A program made the position numbers and the translations under genes. Below are positions 7,065-14,324 of a stretch of DNA of 33,757 nucleotides, one piece after another. A model generated the notes under the pieces. It made no database searches. It saw only the letters and a program-made list of their open reading frames with translations, and was not told the DNA's origin. Position 1 is the first letter of the stretch; each line of letters begins with the position of its first letter. This stretch comes from Thermoplasmata archaeon. Its GTDB lineage: Archaea; Thermoplasmatota; Thermoplasmata; Lutacidiplasmatales; UBA184. The stretch lies in NCBI GenBank assembly GCA_022749995.1, contig JAKIWO010000011.1:1-33757 (forward strand). The letters are read 5' to 3'.

Positions 7065-7071
7065 CTTTACC
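7065..7071 (-). promoter_or_regulatory. TATA-like box for tRNA-Ala
   Basis: GGTAAAG on the minus strand is centred 28 nt before the tRNA 5' end. It overlaps the last codons and stop (TAA, 7069-7067) of the Nudix gene. Confidence 0.45.
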
Positions 7072-7810
7072 GTTTCTGATGGACGGCTCCCGACGCAACT
7101 GCACGCCAGACGCGTTCAAGTTGAGGCACCGTCTCGTATCGGGCCATCTCCTCCGGGCGAACCCAACGGCCCTCCGAGTGTTCCCAGTCGAGCCGGATCC
7201 TATCCGAGCGGACCCGAAATCGAAACGGATGGACGACGAACATCCGCTCTTCGTCGCGAATGTACAGCGGAGGTGCCGACGCGTCGAGTTCGGTTTCGAC
7301 CTCGGAAAGACCGGTCTCTTCCGTGACCTCGATTCGGGCGCGAACCATCGGATCCCGCTCCTCGAGGAACCCCGAGACAGCAGCCCAGCGCCCTCGGTAG
7401 CTACTCACCTGCTCGGAACGGCGGAGCAGGAGAATGGTATCATCCTCCCGCTGCAGGAACACGGTGACGACGGGAACGCCTTGAACCGACTCGAGCTCGA
7501 GCAGGCCCCGGCTGCCGTCCACTCCTACCCACTCCCCATCGCGGAGCCACTGCTGCTCCGCGCCGCCTACCACGGGGAAGCCCAGGTTACTCGGCGGGCC
7601 CCCGGCGTCGACCAGTACGACCCCGGCCGCCGGGTCAGGCTCCGGTTGCGTCGGCGGCTGCGGCTCCGAGAGCCAGCGGGGGCCCGCCGCGATCCAGGGC
7701 ACGGCCATCGTCCGCCCGGAACCCATCCTCGAGACGGGTACTCCTCCCTCCATCCACCCCACGCGACCCCGGCAGCGCCCGGGGGAGAGTGCGAGGACCG
7801 GTAGTTCCAC
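7067..7810 (-). CDS. Degenerate PEP-utiliser swivel domain fused to Nudix hydrolase
   Basis: Encodes 247 aa from GTG. Residues 1-106 follow the mobile swivel domain of PEP synthase/PPDK: 'ALSPGRCRGRVG' at the start, 'AAGVVLVDAGG' in the middle and 'LGFPVVGG' to 'LRDGEWVGVDGSRGLLEL' at the end. The segment between GG and FPVV, where family members have about 14 residues with the phosphorylated His (TSHAAIVARELG), is cut to 'PPSNLG', so His is missing. Residues 112-245 are Nudix: 'VVTVFLQREDDTILLLRRS', 'GRWAAVSGFLEE' and the box 147-168 ending 'EVTEETGL', keeping the metal-binding Glu pair. Nudix enzymes split nucleoside diphosphate-linked compounds; the substrate is unknown. The swivel start justifies the long GTG start. 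It is divergent from the flavin oxidoreductase gene. Confidence 0.8.
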   Translation of the reverse strand: MELPVLALSPGRCRGRVGWMEGGVPVSRMGSGRTMAVPWIAAGPRWLSEPQPPTQPEPDPAAGVVLVDAGGPPSNLGFPVVGGAEQQWLRDGEWVGVDGSRGLLELESVQGVPVVTVFLQREDDTILLLRRSEQVSSYRGRWAAVSGFLEERDPMVRARIEVTEETGLSEVETELDASAPPLYIRDEERMFVVHPFRFRVRSDRIRLDWEHSEGRWVRPEEMARYETVPQLERVWRAVASGAVHQKR

Positions 7811-7862
7811 GCCGCAGGCACTCGCCGAGCGCTCTTGGGTTCACCATGCCAACGCCCATGAA

Positions 7863-7877
7863 GGGACGGACTGTCCC
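7863..7877. promoter_or_regulatory. Short inverted repeat before flavin oxidoreductase gene
   Basis: GGGAC and GTCCC flank a 5-nt spacer and end 6 nt before GTG 7884, within the 73-nt divergent intergenic region. It is a candidate operator, but the arms are only 5 bp in GC-rich DNA and may be chance. Confidence 0.25.
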
Positions 7878-7883
7878 GCGCCC

Positions 7884-8873
7884 GTGAGACTGAGCGCCTT
7901 CACCGTCGTCGATTCTTATCCGGAGTACGAGTCCGGCGCTCGAGATCGTTACGCAGAGGTCCTGGAGCTCGCCGACGCTGCCGAGCGGAACGGACTTTCC
8001 GCCCTTTGGGTAGCCGAACATCACTTCCATACCGGAGGGGTCTGCCCGTCTCCTCCCACCCTCCTCGCTGCGATCGGAGCCCGGACGCAGAGATTGCGGG
8101 TCGGCTCGCTGGTGGCGGTACTGCCGTTCCACTCGCCCGTCGAGATCGCCGAGCAGTACGCTCTCGTGGACCGGCTCGTGCACGGGCGGCTCAACCTCGG
8201 CGTGGGCAGCGGCTACTTGCCCCAGGAGTTCGAAGGGTTCGGCGTCGACCCCGAGGAGAAACGGGCCCGCTTCGACCGCGCTCTCGAGGTGTTGCTGCGT
8301 GCCTGGCGCGGCGAGGCCATCCCTCCCGTGGCCGGGTCGGGACCACCGATCCGGATCAACGTGAAACCCATCCAGCGCCCCGCACCCCCCATCTGGGTGG
8401 CGGCACAGCGGCGCGAGGCGCTGCCCCATCTGGCTCGGGCCGGACGGTCGGTGGCGCTGATCCCCTACGCGACGGTGGACTCTATCGACGAGCTCGCCCA
8501 GGAGATCCGAGAGTTCCGAGCCGCGCTACCAGGAGGGACGACCGCCGAGGTCGCTGCGGCGGTGCACGTGTACTCTGGAACGGAGCTGAGCGTGGCCCGA
8601 CAAGCTCTCCAGCGATACCTCGACAGCCGCCTGGCCACGCACAGTACGCATCTGGCAGCCAAGGTGCGGGCGGACCCCCGTCGCGCTCACGCCGAGGCCG
8701 TGGAGTCGTCAGGATTCGCGGCGTTTGGCTCGCCGGAGGAGGTCGCTCGCCAGTTGCAGAACTTTGCCGCTGCGGGCGTCGACGAGCTGCTCGGGATCTT
8801 CGACTTCGGTGCGTTGCCCGTGCGCCAGGTCGTCCAGTCCGTGGCGTCCCTCGGGGCCCGCTGGGGTCGCTAG
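7884..8873 (+). CDS. LLM-class flavin-dependent oxidoreductase
   Basis: Encodes 329 aa with the luciferase-like monooxygenase TIM-barrel pattern: 'LELADAAERNGLSALWVAEHHF' near the N-terminus, 'PTLLAAIGARTQRLRVGSLVAVLPFHSPVEIAEQYALVD' , 'GRLNLGVGSGY', 'PPIWVAAQRREALPHLARAGRS' and a C-terminal 'FGSPEEVARQLQNFAAAGVDEL'. These enzymes use FMN or coenzyme F420 and oxidise or reduce varied substrates; here neither cofactor nor substrate can be assigned. The start is GTG 7884, with no obvious TATA box. It is divergent from the swivel-Nudix gene and ends 65 nt before a convergent surface-protein gene in a G-rich spacer. Confidence 0.88.
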   Translation: MRLSAFTVVDSYPEYESGARDRYAEVLELADAAERNGLSALWVAEHHFHTGGVCPSPPTLLAAIGARTQRLRVGSLVAVLPFHSPVEIAEQYALVDRLVHGRLNLGVGSGYLPQEFEGFGVDPEEKRARFDRALEVLLRAWRGEAIPPVAGSGPPIRINVKPIQRPAPPIWVAAQRREALPHLARAGRSVALIPYATVDSIDELAQEIREFRAALPGGTTAEVAAAVHVYSGTELSVARQALQRYLDSRLATHSTHLAAKVRADPRRAHAEAVESSGFAAFGSPEEVARQLQNFAAAGVDELLGIFDFGALPVRQVVQSVASLGARWGR

Positions 8874-8938
8874 GCGGTCGTGCCGTGCCCGGCTCCCGCC
8901 GGGGGCGGGGCCGCCCGGGGGGGGAGCGCGGCGGGCGC

Positions 8939-11323
8939 CTAGTGCGGGGAGTCGCCCGAGGCGGGGGTCGGCAGCGGCGGGTTGTTCGAGGCCGGGTCCG
9001 GCTTGGTCCCGCTGCCTTCCGACCACACCGACGTTCCGCTGGAGCCCGCAGCGCCGTCCTTGGCAGTGCCACTGTCCGCCGAGTACGGCTGGATGGGACC
9101 GCCCGCGGGGGGAGAGCTTCGGCGCCGGATGAGCAGGAACAGTACGAGCGCGACCACCACGATGAGCACGAGCTGGATGACCCAGCCCACGGTGAGGCCC
9201 GAGCCGGCGCCTAGCTCGTTGGTCAGTACCGAGGGCGAGGCCTCGACCGGGACCACGAGCTCGTCGTAGGCGCTGCAGCCGCCCGTCGGGCAGTGCTGGA
9301 ACTCGGCGTACAGGTCGACGTACTGGTCGCCCGTGCCCCAACTGGAGGGGATCTTGAACGAGACGCTCCCCGAGGTAGCCGTGGTCTGGGTGAAGCTGCT
9401 CCCCTGGTTGGCCACATACTGGTCGGTCTCGAAGTAGAGGCTGATCACGCCGGGCGCTGGGGCGTTGGACACCGGGACGATGGTGTACTGGATGGTGATC
9501 GTTTGGCCCGGCTGGTAGCTGCCGTCCACGTAGTTGGACTTGGTCGAGATCGATGCGTGGAGCACGTAGCCGTTCCCTTCATCGATGGTGACCTCGCCGC
9601 TCGCCAGCAACCCGGAGGTCGGGCTCTGGGCGGTGACGTTGACCCGGACATAGGACGGCGTGTTCACGACGGGGACGTTGAAGGAGATGCTCCCGCCCGT
9701 GACGACCCCGGACCAGAGGGTCACGCCGCTAGAGGAGGCGACGGTCCCCCACAGGGTGGCCGAGGAGAGGGCCGAGCCCTGCGTACCGACCGCCACGTGC
9801 AGCGTGTCGCCGGGCTGGTAGACGTACTCGCTCGGGGTCAGCAGGATGCTCGGCGTGGTGACGTCGGCGTAGCCCACGCCGTCGATGCGCTGGGTGGCGT
9901 TGTGCGCGAAGACGATGAGCTCGATGAGCCCGGCGTAGCCGGTCGGCATCGGGAGCGTGAAGCTCGAACTGCCTGCGCCAGAGTTGATCGTCCCCGTGAG
10001 CCATCCGGCGTAGGAGGCATCCGGCTCGACGGCTTCCCAGTCGTCGACCGTCCAGCCGGCCGGGGCGCCGCCGGTGCCGTTGCCCAGCTGCCAGTTCACG
10101 GTGGCGGTGTCCCCACCGTAGTACTGCTGCTGGCCGAACCAGACCTGGAGGCCCTCCGTGCTGTTCTCGTAGGGCAGGACCGAGAAAGAGAGCGTGTTGT
10201 TGAGGCTCGCCCCCGGCCCGTTCGTCTGGGTCGAATTCTCCCAGAAGACGTACGGCATCTGCGGGGTGAACGTCGAGGTCGAACTCGTGAACAGGATCGA
10301 AGCATCCCCCTGCGAGTTCGTGATCAAGTGGAGCGGGGGGTTACCCGGAAGTGAGGTGACCATGCCGTGCGGGCCGTGCAGGGCGAGCGCCACCGAGATG
10401 TTCGCACCCGGTCCCGTGTAGAAGCCCGTGATGATCGTCACCGCGACGGTCAGGATCGCCGGGGTATTCGCCGGGAGCACGGCGACCGACGTTCCGCCGT
10501 TACCGAGGGTCAGGCTGAGGGCGGTGCTCAGGTTGCCGACGTAAAGCGTGGCGGAGCTAGTGTGGCTTTCCGTTCCGCCGGTGCCGGTCAGGTTGGCCCA
10601 CCCTCGGAGAAGCACCGAGGTGCCCGGGGCCGCCAGACGGGGAATGGAGACGGTGAACGTCTCGAAGCCCGACGGGGTGAGGGTCAGGGGGGTGCTTCCG
10701 AACAGCGACTTGAACGTGAAGTTCGCGAGTTCGTACGTGCCCGTCACCACAATGGTCGTAGGGGTGAACGGCGCACCGTTCGTCGTGCGGGTCACGGTGG
10801 AGAGCACCTGCGCGGACTGGCCGGGCAGGTAGGCTTCCTGGTAGGGGCCCATCTCCGTGTAGAAGGTCTGGACGGTGAAGTTCTGGTAGAGGAACCCGGC
10901 GAGCGTGCCCGCGAGGGTGATGTTCCAGATGCCGCCCTGCGGGAGGTTGAGCGGGAGGGCGTAGAAGATGTTCCAGTCGGAGCTGTAGTTGTCGGTGAAG
11001 AGGGTGAAGTTGGCCACGAACTTGGCGACCGGGTTCGTGAGGCCGTCCCGGGTGGCGTTCTTGTCGTTGATCTCGACCGTGGCCACGGTGTCGCCGGTCC
11101 CGTCGTAGGCGTGGTAGTAGATCTGGCCCGTAGAGAGCCCTGTCTCGAAGTTGAACCGGTTGAATCCGCCGCTATCCGTGGGGGTGATCGATGCCGCCAC
11201 GGCCGGATGCGGAATCGCCGGAGGGGCGACCGCGTGGGCGCCCCCGAGACCGGGCACGCCAATCAGGGCGATCAGGGTGAGGACGACGGTCGCAGCGGGC
11301 AGGCCGGCCAGTGGGCGGTACAT
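8939..11323 (-). CDS. Large membrane-anchored Ig-like surface protein
   Basis: Encodes 794 aa. Residues 1-31 are a signal peptide ('YRPLAGLPAATVVLTLIALIGV'). The extracellular part is a series of beta-sandwich modules with recurring phrases such as 'YLPGQSAQVLSTV', 'YVYQPGDTLHVAVGTQG' and 'YQPGQTITIQYTIVP', each opening an Ig-like domain (MG2/Big type). Sequons (NFT, NGT, NST) are frequent, fitting N-glycosylation. 'CPTGGC' near the end may form a disulfide. A TM helix lies at about 711-732 ('WVIQLVLIVVVALVLFLLI'), followed by RRR and an acidic, Ser/Gly/Pro-rich cytoplasmic tail of about 60 residues, longer than in the sister proteins. The TATA box 26 nt upstream fixes ATG 11323. Probable envelope or adhesion protein; no catalytic motif seen. 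Confidence 0.82.
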   Translation of the reverse strand: MYRPLAGLPAATVVLTLIALIGVPGLGGAHAVAPPAIPHPAVAASITPTDSGGFNRFNFETGLSTGQIYYHAYDGTGDTVATVEINDKNATRDGLTNPVAKFVANFTLFTDNYSSDWNIFYALPLNLPQGGIWNITLAGTLAGFLYQNFTVQTFYTEMGPYQEAYLPGQSAQVLSTVTRTTNGAPFTPTTIVVTGTYELANFTFKSLFGSTPLTLTPSGFETFTVSIPRLAAPGTSVLLRGWANLTGTGGTESHTSSATLYVGNLSTALSLTLGNGGTSVAVLPANTPAILTVAVTIITGFYTGPGANISVALALHGPHGMVTSLPGNPPLHLITNSQGDASILFTSSTSTFTPQMPYVFWENSTQTNGPGASLNNTLSFSVLPYENSTEGLQVWFGQQQYYGGDTATVNWQLGNGTGGAPAGWTVDDWEAVEPDASYAGWLTGTINSGAGSSSFTLPMPTGYAGLIELIVFAHNATQRIDGVGYADVTTPSILLTPSEYVYQPGDTLHVAVGTQGSALSSATLWGTVASSSGVTLWSGVVTGGSISFNVPVVNTPSYVRVNVTAQSPTSGLLASGEVTIDEGNGYVLHASISTKSNYVDGSYQPGQTITIQYTIVPVSNAPAPGVISLYFETDQYVANQGSSFTQTTATSGSVSFKIPSSWGTGDQYVDLYAEFQHCPTGGCSAYDELVVPVEASPSVLTNELGAGSGLTVGWVIQLVLIVVVALVLFLLIRRRSSPPAGGPIQPYSADSGTAKDGAAGSSGTSVWSEGSGTKPDPASNNPPLPTPASGDSPH

Positions 11324-11345
11324 AGCGGAATCCTCGGTGTTTACG

Positions 11346-11352
11346 TATATAA
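11346..11352 (-). promoter_or_regulatory. TATA box for large surface protein gene
   Basis: TTATATA on the minus strand, within a longer A/T run (11341-11354), is centred 26 nt before ATG 11323, giving a leaderless transcript. Confidence 0.7.
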
Positions 11353-11435
11353 TTCCACCGTCGGAGGCGCCGACGGCCGGCTCCCCCCAGAACTGCCCGG
11401 GTCGACTATTCAACCAGCGCAACGGTACCTGCGTT

Positions 11436-12224
11436 GTGGCCGTGGAGCCCAAACCAGGTCCAAAACCGAAGCGGCTCTACCTGCGCATCGTCCGCCTCGC
11501 GGAGGGGTCCACCGACCGACCCCCCCACCGCCTCATCGCAGCCTGGACGCTGGATCTCGAGCGGGTCGGCCGCTTGGTGGCCCACGGCGAGCTCGTCGAC
11601 CCGCCAGGGGATCTGCTGCTGTTCCGTGCCACGGACGCGTCGGAGGCCGAACGGGCGCTCCGGTCCGACCCTTGGCGGGCGGTCGAGGGTGCCGAAAGCG
11701 AGCTGCTCTCCTGGCACGCCAGCTCCACGGCGATCGGCGTGAACCTCGACCCACCCCCCTCCCGCGGCACCGGGCGGCTGACCAGCCTGCGCCGGGTCGC
11801 CATCGCGGTACGCGACCAAGCGCGCTCGGTCGCTTGGTACCAAGAGGTACTCGGGCTGAGCGTCCGCGAGAGGGAGACGGAGACCGGTTTCATTGAACTC
11901 GCACTGGGACGGGGCAGCTCCGGCCTCGCGGTGGTGGAGCCTCGCCCAGAGTGGGGCGAACCCCACTACTCGCGCACCGCGGCCCGGGTCGGCCGCGAGA
12001 CGGGCATCGTCTTCCAGACCGACAGCGTCTCCGCGCTGGCCCTGCGACTACAGCACGCCGGCGCGAAGGTGACCCAACTCCCGCGCGCCGAACCGTGGGG
12101 GGGCTCCACGATCCGGTTCGCCGACCCCGATGGGAACGAGTTCTTGGCGTTCCAATGGGGAGCCCCGCCCCCCTCGGCACCCGGTGCCCGGGCCCACGTG
12201 CCGCACCCCAAGCAAGCGAGATAA
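11436..12224 (+). CDS. YciI-like domain fused to VOC (glyoxalase-like) domain
   Basis: Encodes 262 aa from GTG 11436 (GTG 11442 is the alternative). Residues about 10-95 resemble YciI: 'HRLIAAWTLDLERVGRLVAHGELVDPPGDLLLFRATDASEAERALRSDPW', the compact ferredoxin-like fold of unknown enzymology. Residues about 118-245 are a VOC domain: 'LTSLRRVAIAVRDQARSVAWYQEVLGLSV', 'GSSGLAVVEP', 'GIVFQTDSVSALALRLQHAGAKV' and 'IRFADPDGNEFLAFQW', the last giving the typical metal-ligand Glu. VOC enzymes include glyoxalases, dioxygenases and resistance proteins; the substrate is unknown. The gene starts 112 nt from the divergent surface-protein gene and its stop overlaps the TATA-like box of the MBL gene. Confidence 0.78.
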   Translation: MAVEPKPGPKPKRLYLRIVRLAEGSTDRPPHRLIAAWTLDLERVGRLVAHGELVDPPGDLLLFRATDASEAERALRSDPWRAVEGAESELLSWHASSTAIGVNLDPPPSRGTGRLTSLRRVAIAVRDQARSVAWYQEVLGLSVRERETETGFIELALGRGSSGLAVVEPRPEWGEPHYSRTAARVGRETGIVFQTDSVSALALRLQHAGAKVTQLPRAEPWGGSTIRFADPDGNEFLAFQWGAPPPSAPGARAHVPHPKQAR

Positions 12225-12226
12225 TC
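12220..12226 (+). promoter_or_regulatory. TATA-like box for MBL-fold gene
   Basis: GATAATC is centred about 29 nt before ATG 12252. It overlaps the stop codon of the YciI-VOC gene (12222-12224). Confidence 0.45.
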
Positions 12227-12251
12227 TGCTCCGGGCTCCTTCTCCGAGCCC

Positions 12252-12917
12252 ATGACCGAGCTATTCCCGGGCGTCCACCTCGTGGACGGCGTCGACCCGA
12301 GTCCCGACTTCACGACCCACGTCTTCCTGCTCAAGAACCGCGGGGGCGGCTACACACTCGTGGATACGGGCGTGTCCGGCAAGGACGCGGCGATCCTCGC
12401 CTACCTCAAGTCCCACGCGATCGCACCGGCCGAGGTCAAGCACGTCCTGATCACGCATCTCCACGCCGACCATACCGGAAATCTCCGTCGTATCCTCGAC
12501 GTGACCAAGGCCAAGTCCTACGCCCACTGGATCGAGGCCGGCTTCATCGCCCAGCGGCCCGCGTACGACGGGCCCGGCAGCCCGCCCAAGGAACCGGTCG
12601 AGATCGACGTGCGGTTCAAGGATGGGGACGTGTTCGAGATGGGGGAAGGGCTGGTGGCGTACCACACTCCCGGGCATACCCCCGGTCATACGAGCTATTT
12701 CGAGCCCTCGAGGGGTCTGCTGTTCAGCGGCGACCTCTTCTTCGGGATACCCGAGCTGGCGCTCACCCTCCCGGACTACACCATTCACACGGGGACGGCG
12801 CAAATCTCGGCGCGGCGGATGGCCGACCTGAGTCCCCAGGCGTTGCTCACCTACCATGGTGGCCCCTTCCTGAAGGGATCCGCCGAGGCGCTTCGTTCGC
12901 TCGTGCGCCAGTTCTGA
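12252..12917 (+). CDS. MBL-fold metallo-hydrolase
   Basis: Encodes 221 aa of the metallo-beta-lactamase fold with a full dinuclear metal site: 'YTLVDTG' (35-40), 'HLHADHTGN' (69-77), 'HTPGHTPGHTSY' (138-149), 'FSGDLFFG' (158-165, bridging Asp161) and the final His in 'TYHGGP' (His202). Size and motifs fit small hydrolases of the glyoxalase II, lactonase or quorum-quenching type, acting in the cytoplasm; the substrate is unknown. The preceding VOC-domain gene and this hydrolase together could form a detoxification pair like glyoxalase I/II, but each motif set is too general to claim it. The aminotransferase gene starts 12 nt after the stop, so the two are probably co-transcribed. Confidence 0.88.
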   Translation: MTELFPGVHLVDGVDPSPDFTTHVFLLKNRGGGYTLVDTGVSGKDAAILAYLKSHAIAPAEVKHVLITHLHADHTGNLRRILDVTKAKSYAHWIEAGFIAQRPAYDGPGSPPKEPVEIDVRFKDGDVFEMGEGLVAYHTPGHTPGHTSYFEPSRGLLFSGDLFFGIPELALTLPDYTIHTGTAQISARRMADLSPQALLTYHGGPFLKGSAEALRSLVRQF

Positions 12918-12929
12918 CCGGGCTCGCAC

Positions 12930-14300
12930 GTGGGGCCTGAACAGGCACGCCAGGTACTCGCGGAGACCAGCTTCGTAGGCTGGCGGCGTCAGGCGGGATG
13001 GTCCCCGCTGCTCATCGAGCGAGCGGAGGGCTGCCGATTCTTCGACACGCAAGGGCGCAGCTACCTGGACTTCGCATCGCAGCTCGTGGCGACGAACTTG
13101 GGACACAGCAATACGGCGGTCGCCGAGGCGATGGCCGCCCAGGCCCGAAGGTTGCCGTACTTGCACCCCTCGTTCTCGACGCCGCTGCGTGCGGAGTTGC
13201 AGCGGGAACTCTCCGGCGTCCTTCCGCCCGGGCTCCCGCGGTGCTTCTTCTCTACCTCGGGGACCGAGGCGATCGAGGCGGCGCTCAAGATCGCGCGCGT
13301 GACGACCGGCAAGCCGGGAATCCTCGCCCGGTCCCGTTCCTACCACGGAGCCACCGCTGGGGCGATATCGGTCAGCGGTGAGTTCCGTCGCCTTCCCGTG
13401 GAGGGCCTCGGGACCGTCCCCGGCACCGAATGGGCGCCCGAATGCTACTGCTACCGGTGTCCGCTGGGTCTGCGCTACCCGAGCTGCCGAGTGGCGTGTG
13501 TAGAGGAGATCGACCGGATCCTCGCTCGCCAACAGGACATCGCGGCCGTCATCGTCGAGCCCGTCGTCGGGAGCAACGGGGTGATCCTTCCAGTTCCCGA
13601 GTACCTTCCCCGGTTGCGGGAGATCACGCGACGGCGTGGGGTCCTCCTGATCGCCGACGAGGTGATGACCGGCTGGGGGAGGACCGGCCGGTGGTTCGCC
13701 GTGGACCACTACGGGGTGGTCCCGGACATCCTCGTCACCGCGAAGGGGATCACGGGCGGCTATGCGCCGCTCGGACTGACCGCAACGACCGAGGCGCTGC
13801 ACCAAGTCTTCGAGCAGCGCTACTTTCCGCACGGCCACACGTACGAAGCGCATCCGGTGATGCTCGCCGCGGCCTTGGCGGCCGTGCGAGAGTACCGCCG
13901 GCTCGATTTGGTGGCCCGCTCTGAACGCGAGGGGCGGCGCCTGCTCGCCGAGCTCCAGCAGCTGGCCGCGCGACATCCTTCGGTGGGGGAGGTGCGGGGG
14001 CTGGGGCTGTTCGCCGCCGTGGAGCTGGTCCGGGACCGAGCGAGCCGGATCCCGATGTATTCGCCCGAGCGGAAGCTCACGGGAGATCCGAGCGTAGTCG
14101 AGGAGGTCGCCGAGGCGATGCTAGCGCGGGGCGTGTTCGTACTCGCCTGGGGTTCGAACCTGATCTTGGCTCCGCCGTTGATCGTGAAGGCCGAGGAGAT
14201 CACCGAAGCACTCGCCGCGCTCGACGACGCACTGGGGATCGCCGACGCCGCCGCGGCCCACGCCGCTCCACCGACGGGAGCCTTCGGCGCGCAAGGCTAA
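12930..14300 (+). CDS. PLP-dependent class III aminotransferase
   Basis: Encodes 456 aa, the usual length for class III omega-aminotransferases. Motifs: 'STSGTEAIEAALKIAR' (phosphate-binding Gly-Thr-Glu), 'SYHGATAGAISVSG', 'VIVEPVVGSNGVI', 'LLIADEVMTGWGRTG' (Asp243 contacts the PLP nitrogen) and 'ILVTAKGITGGYAPLG' (Lys272 forms the Schiff base). The insert 'ECYCYRCPLGLRYPSCRVAC' (171-190), with five Cys, is seen in taurine-pyruvate and related transaminases. It transfers an amino group from an omega- or beta-amino acid to a keto acid; the exact substrate cannot be read. The start is GTG 12930, 12 nt after the MBL gene. The C-terminal Ala/Pro-rich end is unremarkable. Confidence 0.9.
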   Translation: MGPEQARQVLAETSFVGWRRQAGWSPLLIERAEGCRFFDTQGRSYLDFASQLVATNLGHSNTAVAEAMAAQARRLPYLHPSFSTPLRAELQRELSGVLPPGLPRCFFSTSGTEAIEAALKIARVTTGKPGILARSRSYHGATAGAISVSGEFRRLPVEGLGTVPGTEWAPECYCYRCPLGLRYPSCRVACVEEIDRILARQQDIAAVIVEPVVGSNGVILPVPEYLPRLREITRRRGVLLIADEVMTGWGRTGRWFAVDHYGVVPDILVTAKGITGGYAPLGLTATTEALHQVFEQRYFPHGHTYEAHPVMLAAALAAVREYRRLDLVARSEREGRRLLAELQQLAARHPSVGEVRGLGLFAAVELVRDRASRIPMYSPERKLTGDPSVVEEVAEAMLARGVFVLAWGSNLILAPPLIVKAEEITEALAALDDALGIADAAAAHAAPPTGAFGAQG

Positions 14301-14324
14301 GCGGCGGGTCCCTCTGGTCCACCC

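Noticed and set aside
8874-8938. Rho-independent-type terminator in the G-rich spacer between convergent genes
   Set aside because: A GC stem (CCCGG/CCGGG) can be drawn but there is no T tract after it on either strand.
10367-11896. A 509-codon plus-strand frame opposite the 794-aa surface protein
   Set aside because: It is an antisense shadow in GC-rich DNA with Arg/Gly/Glu-rich text and no domain; the minus-strand gene has a signal peptide, TM helix and TATA box.
12261-13976. A 571-codon minus-strand frame opposite the MBL and aminotransferase genes
   Set aside because: Both plus-strand genes have complete catalytic motifs; the antisense frame spans two unrelated genes and shows no domain.
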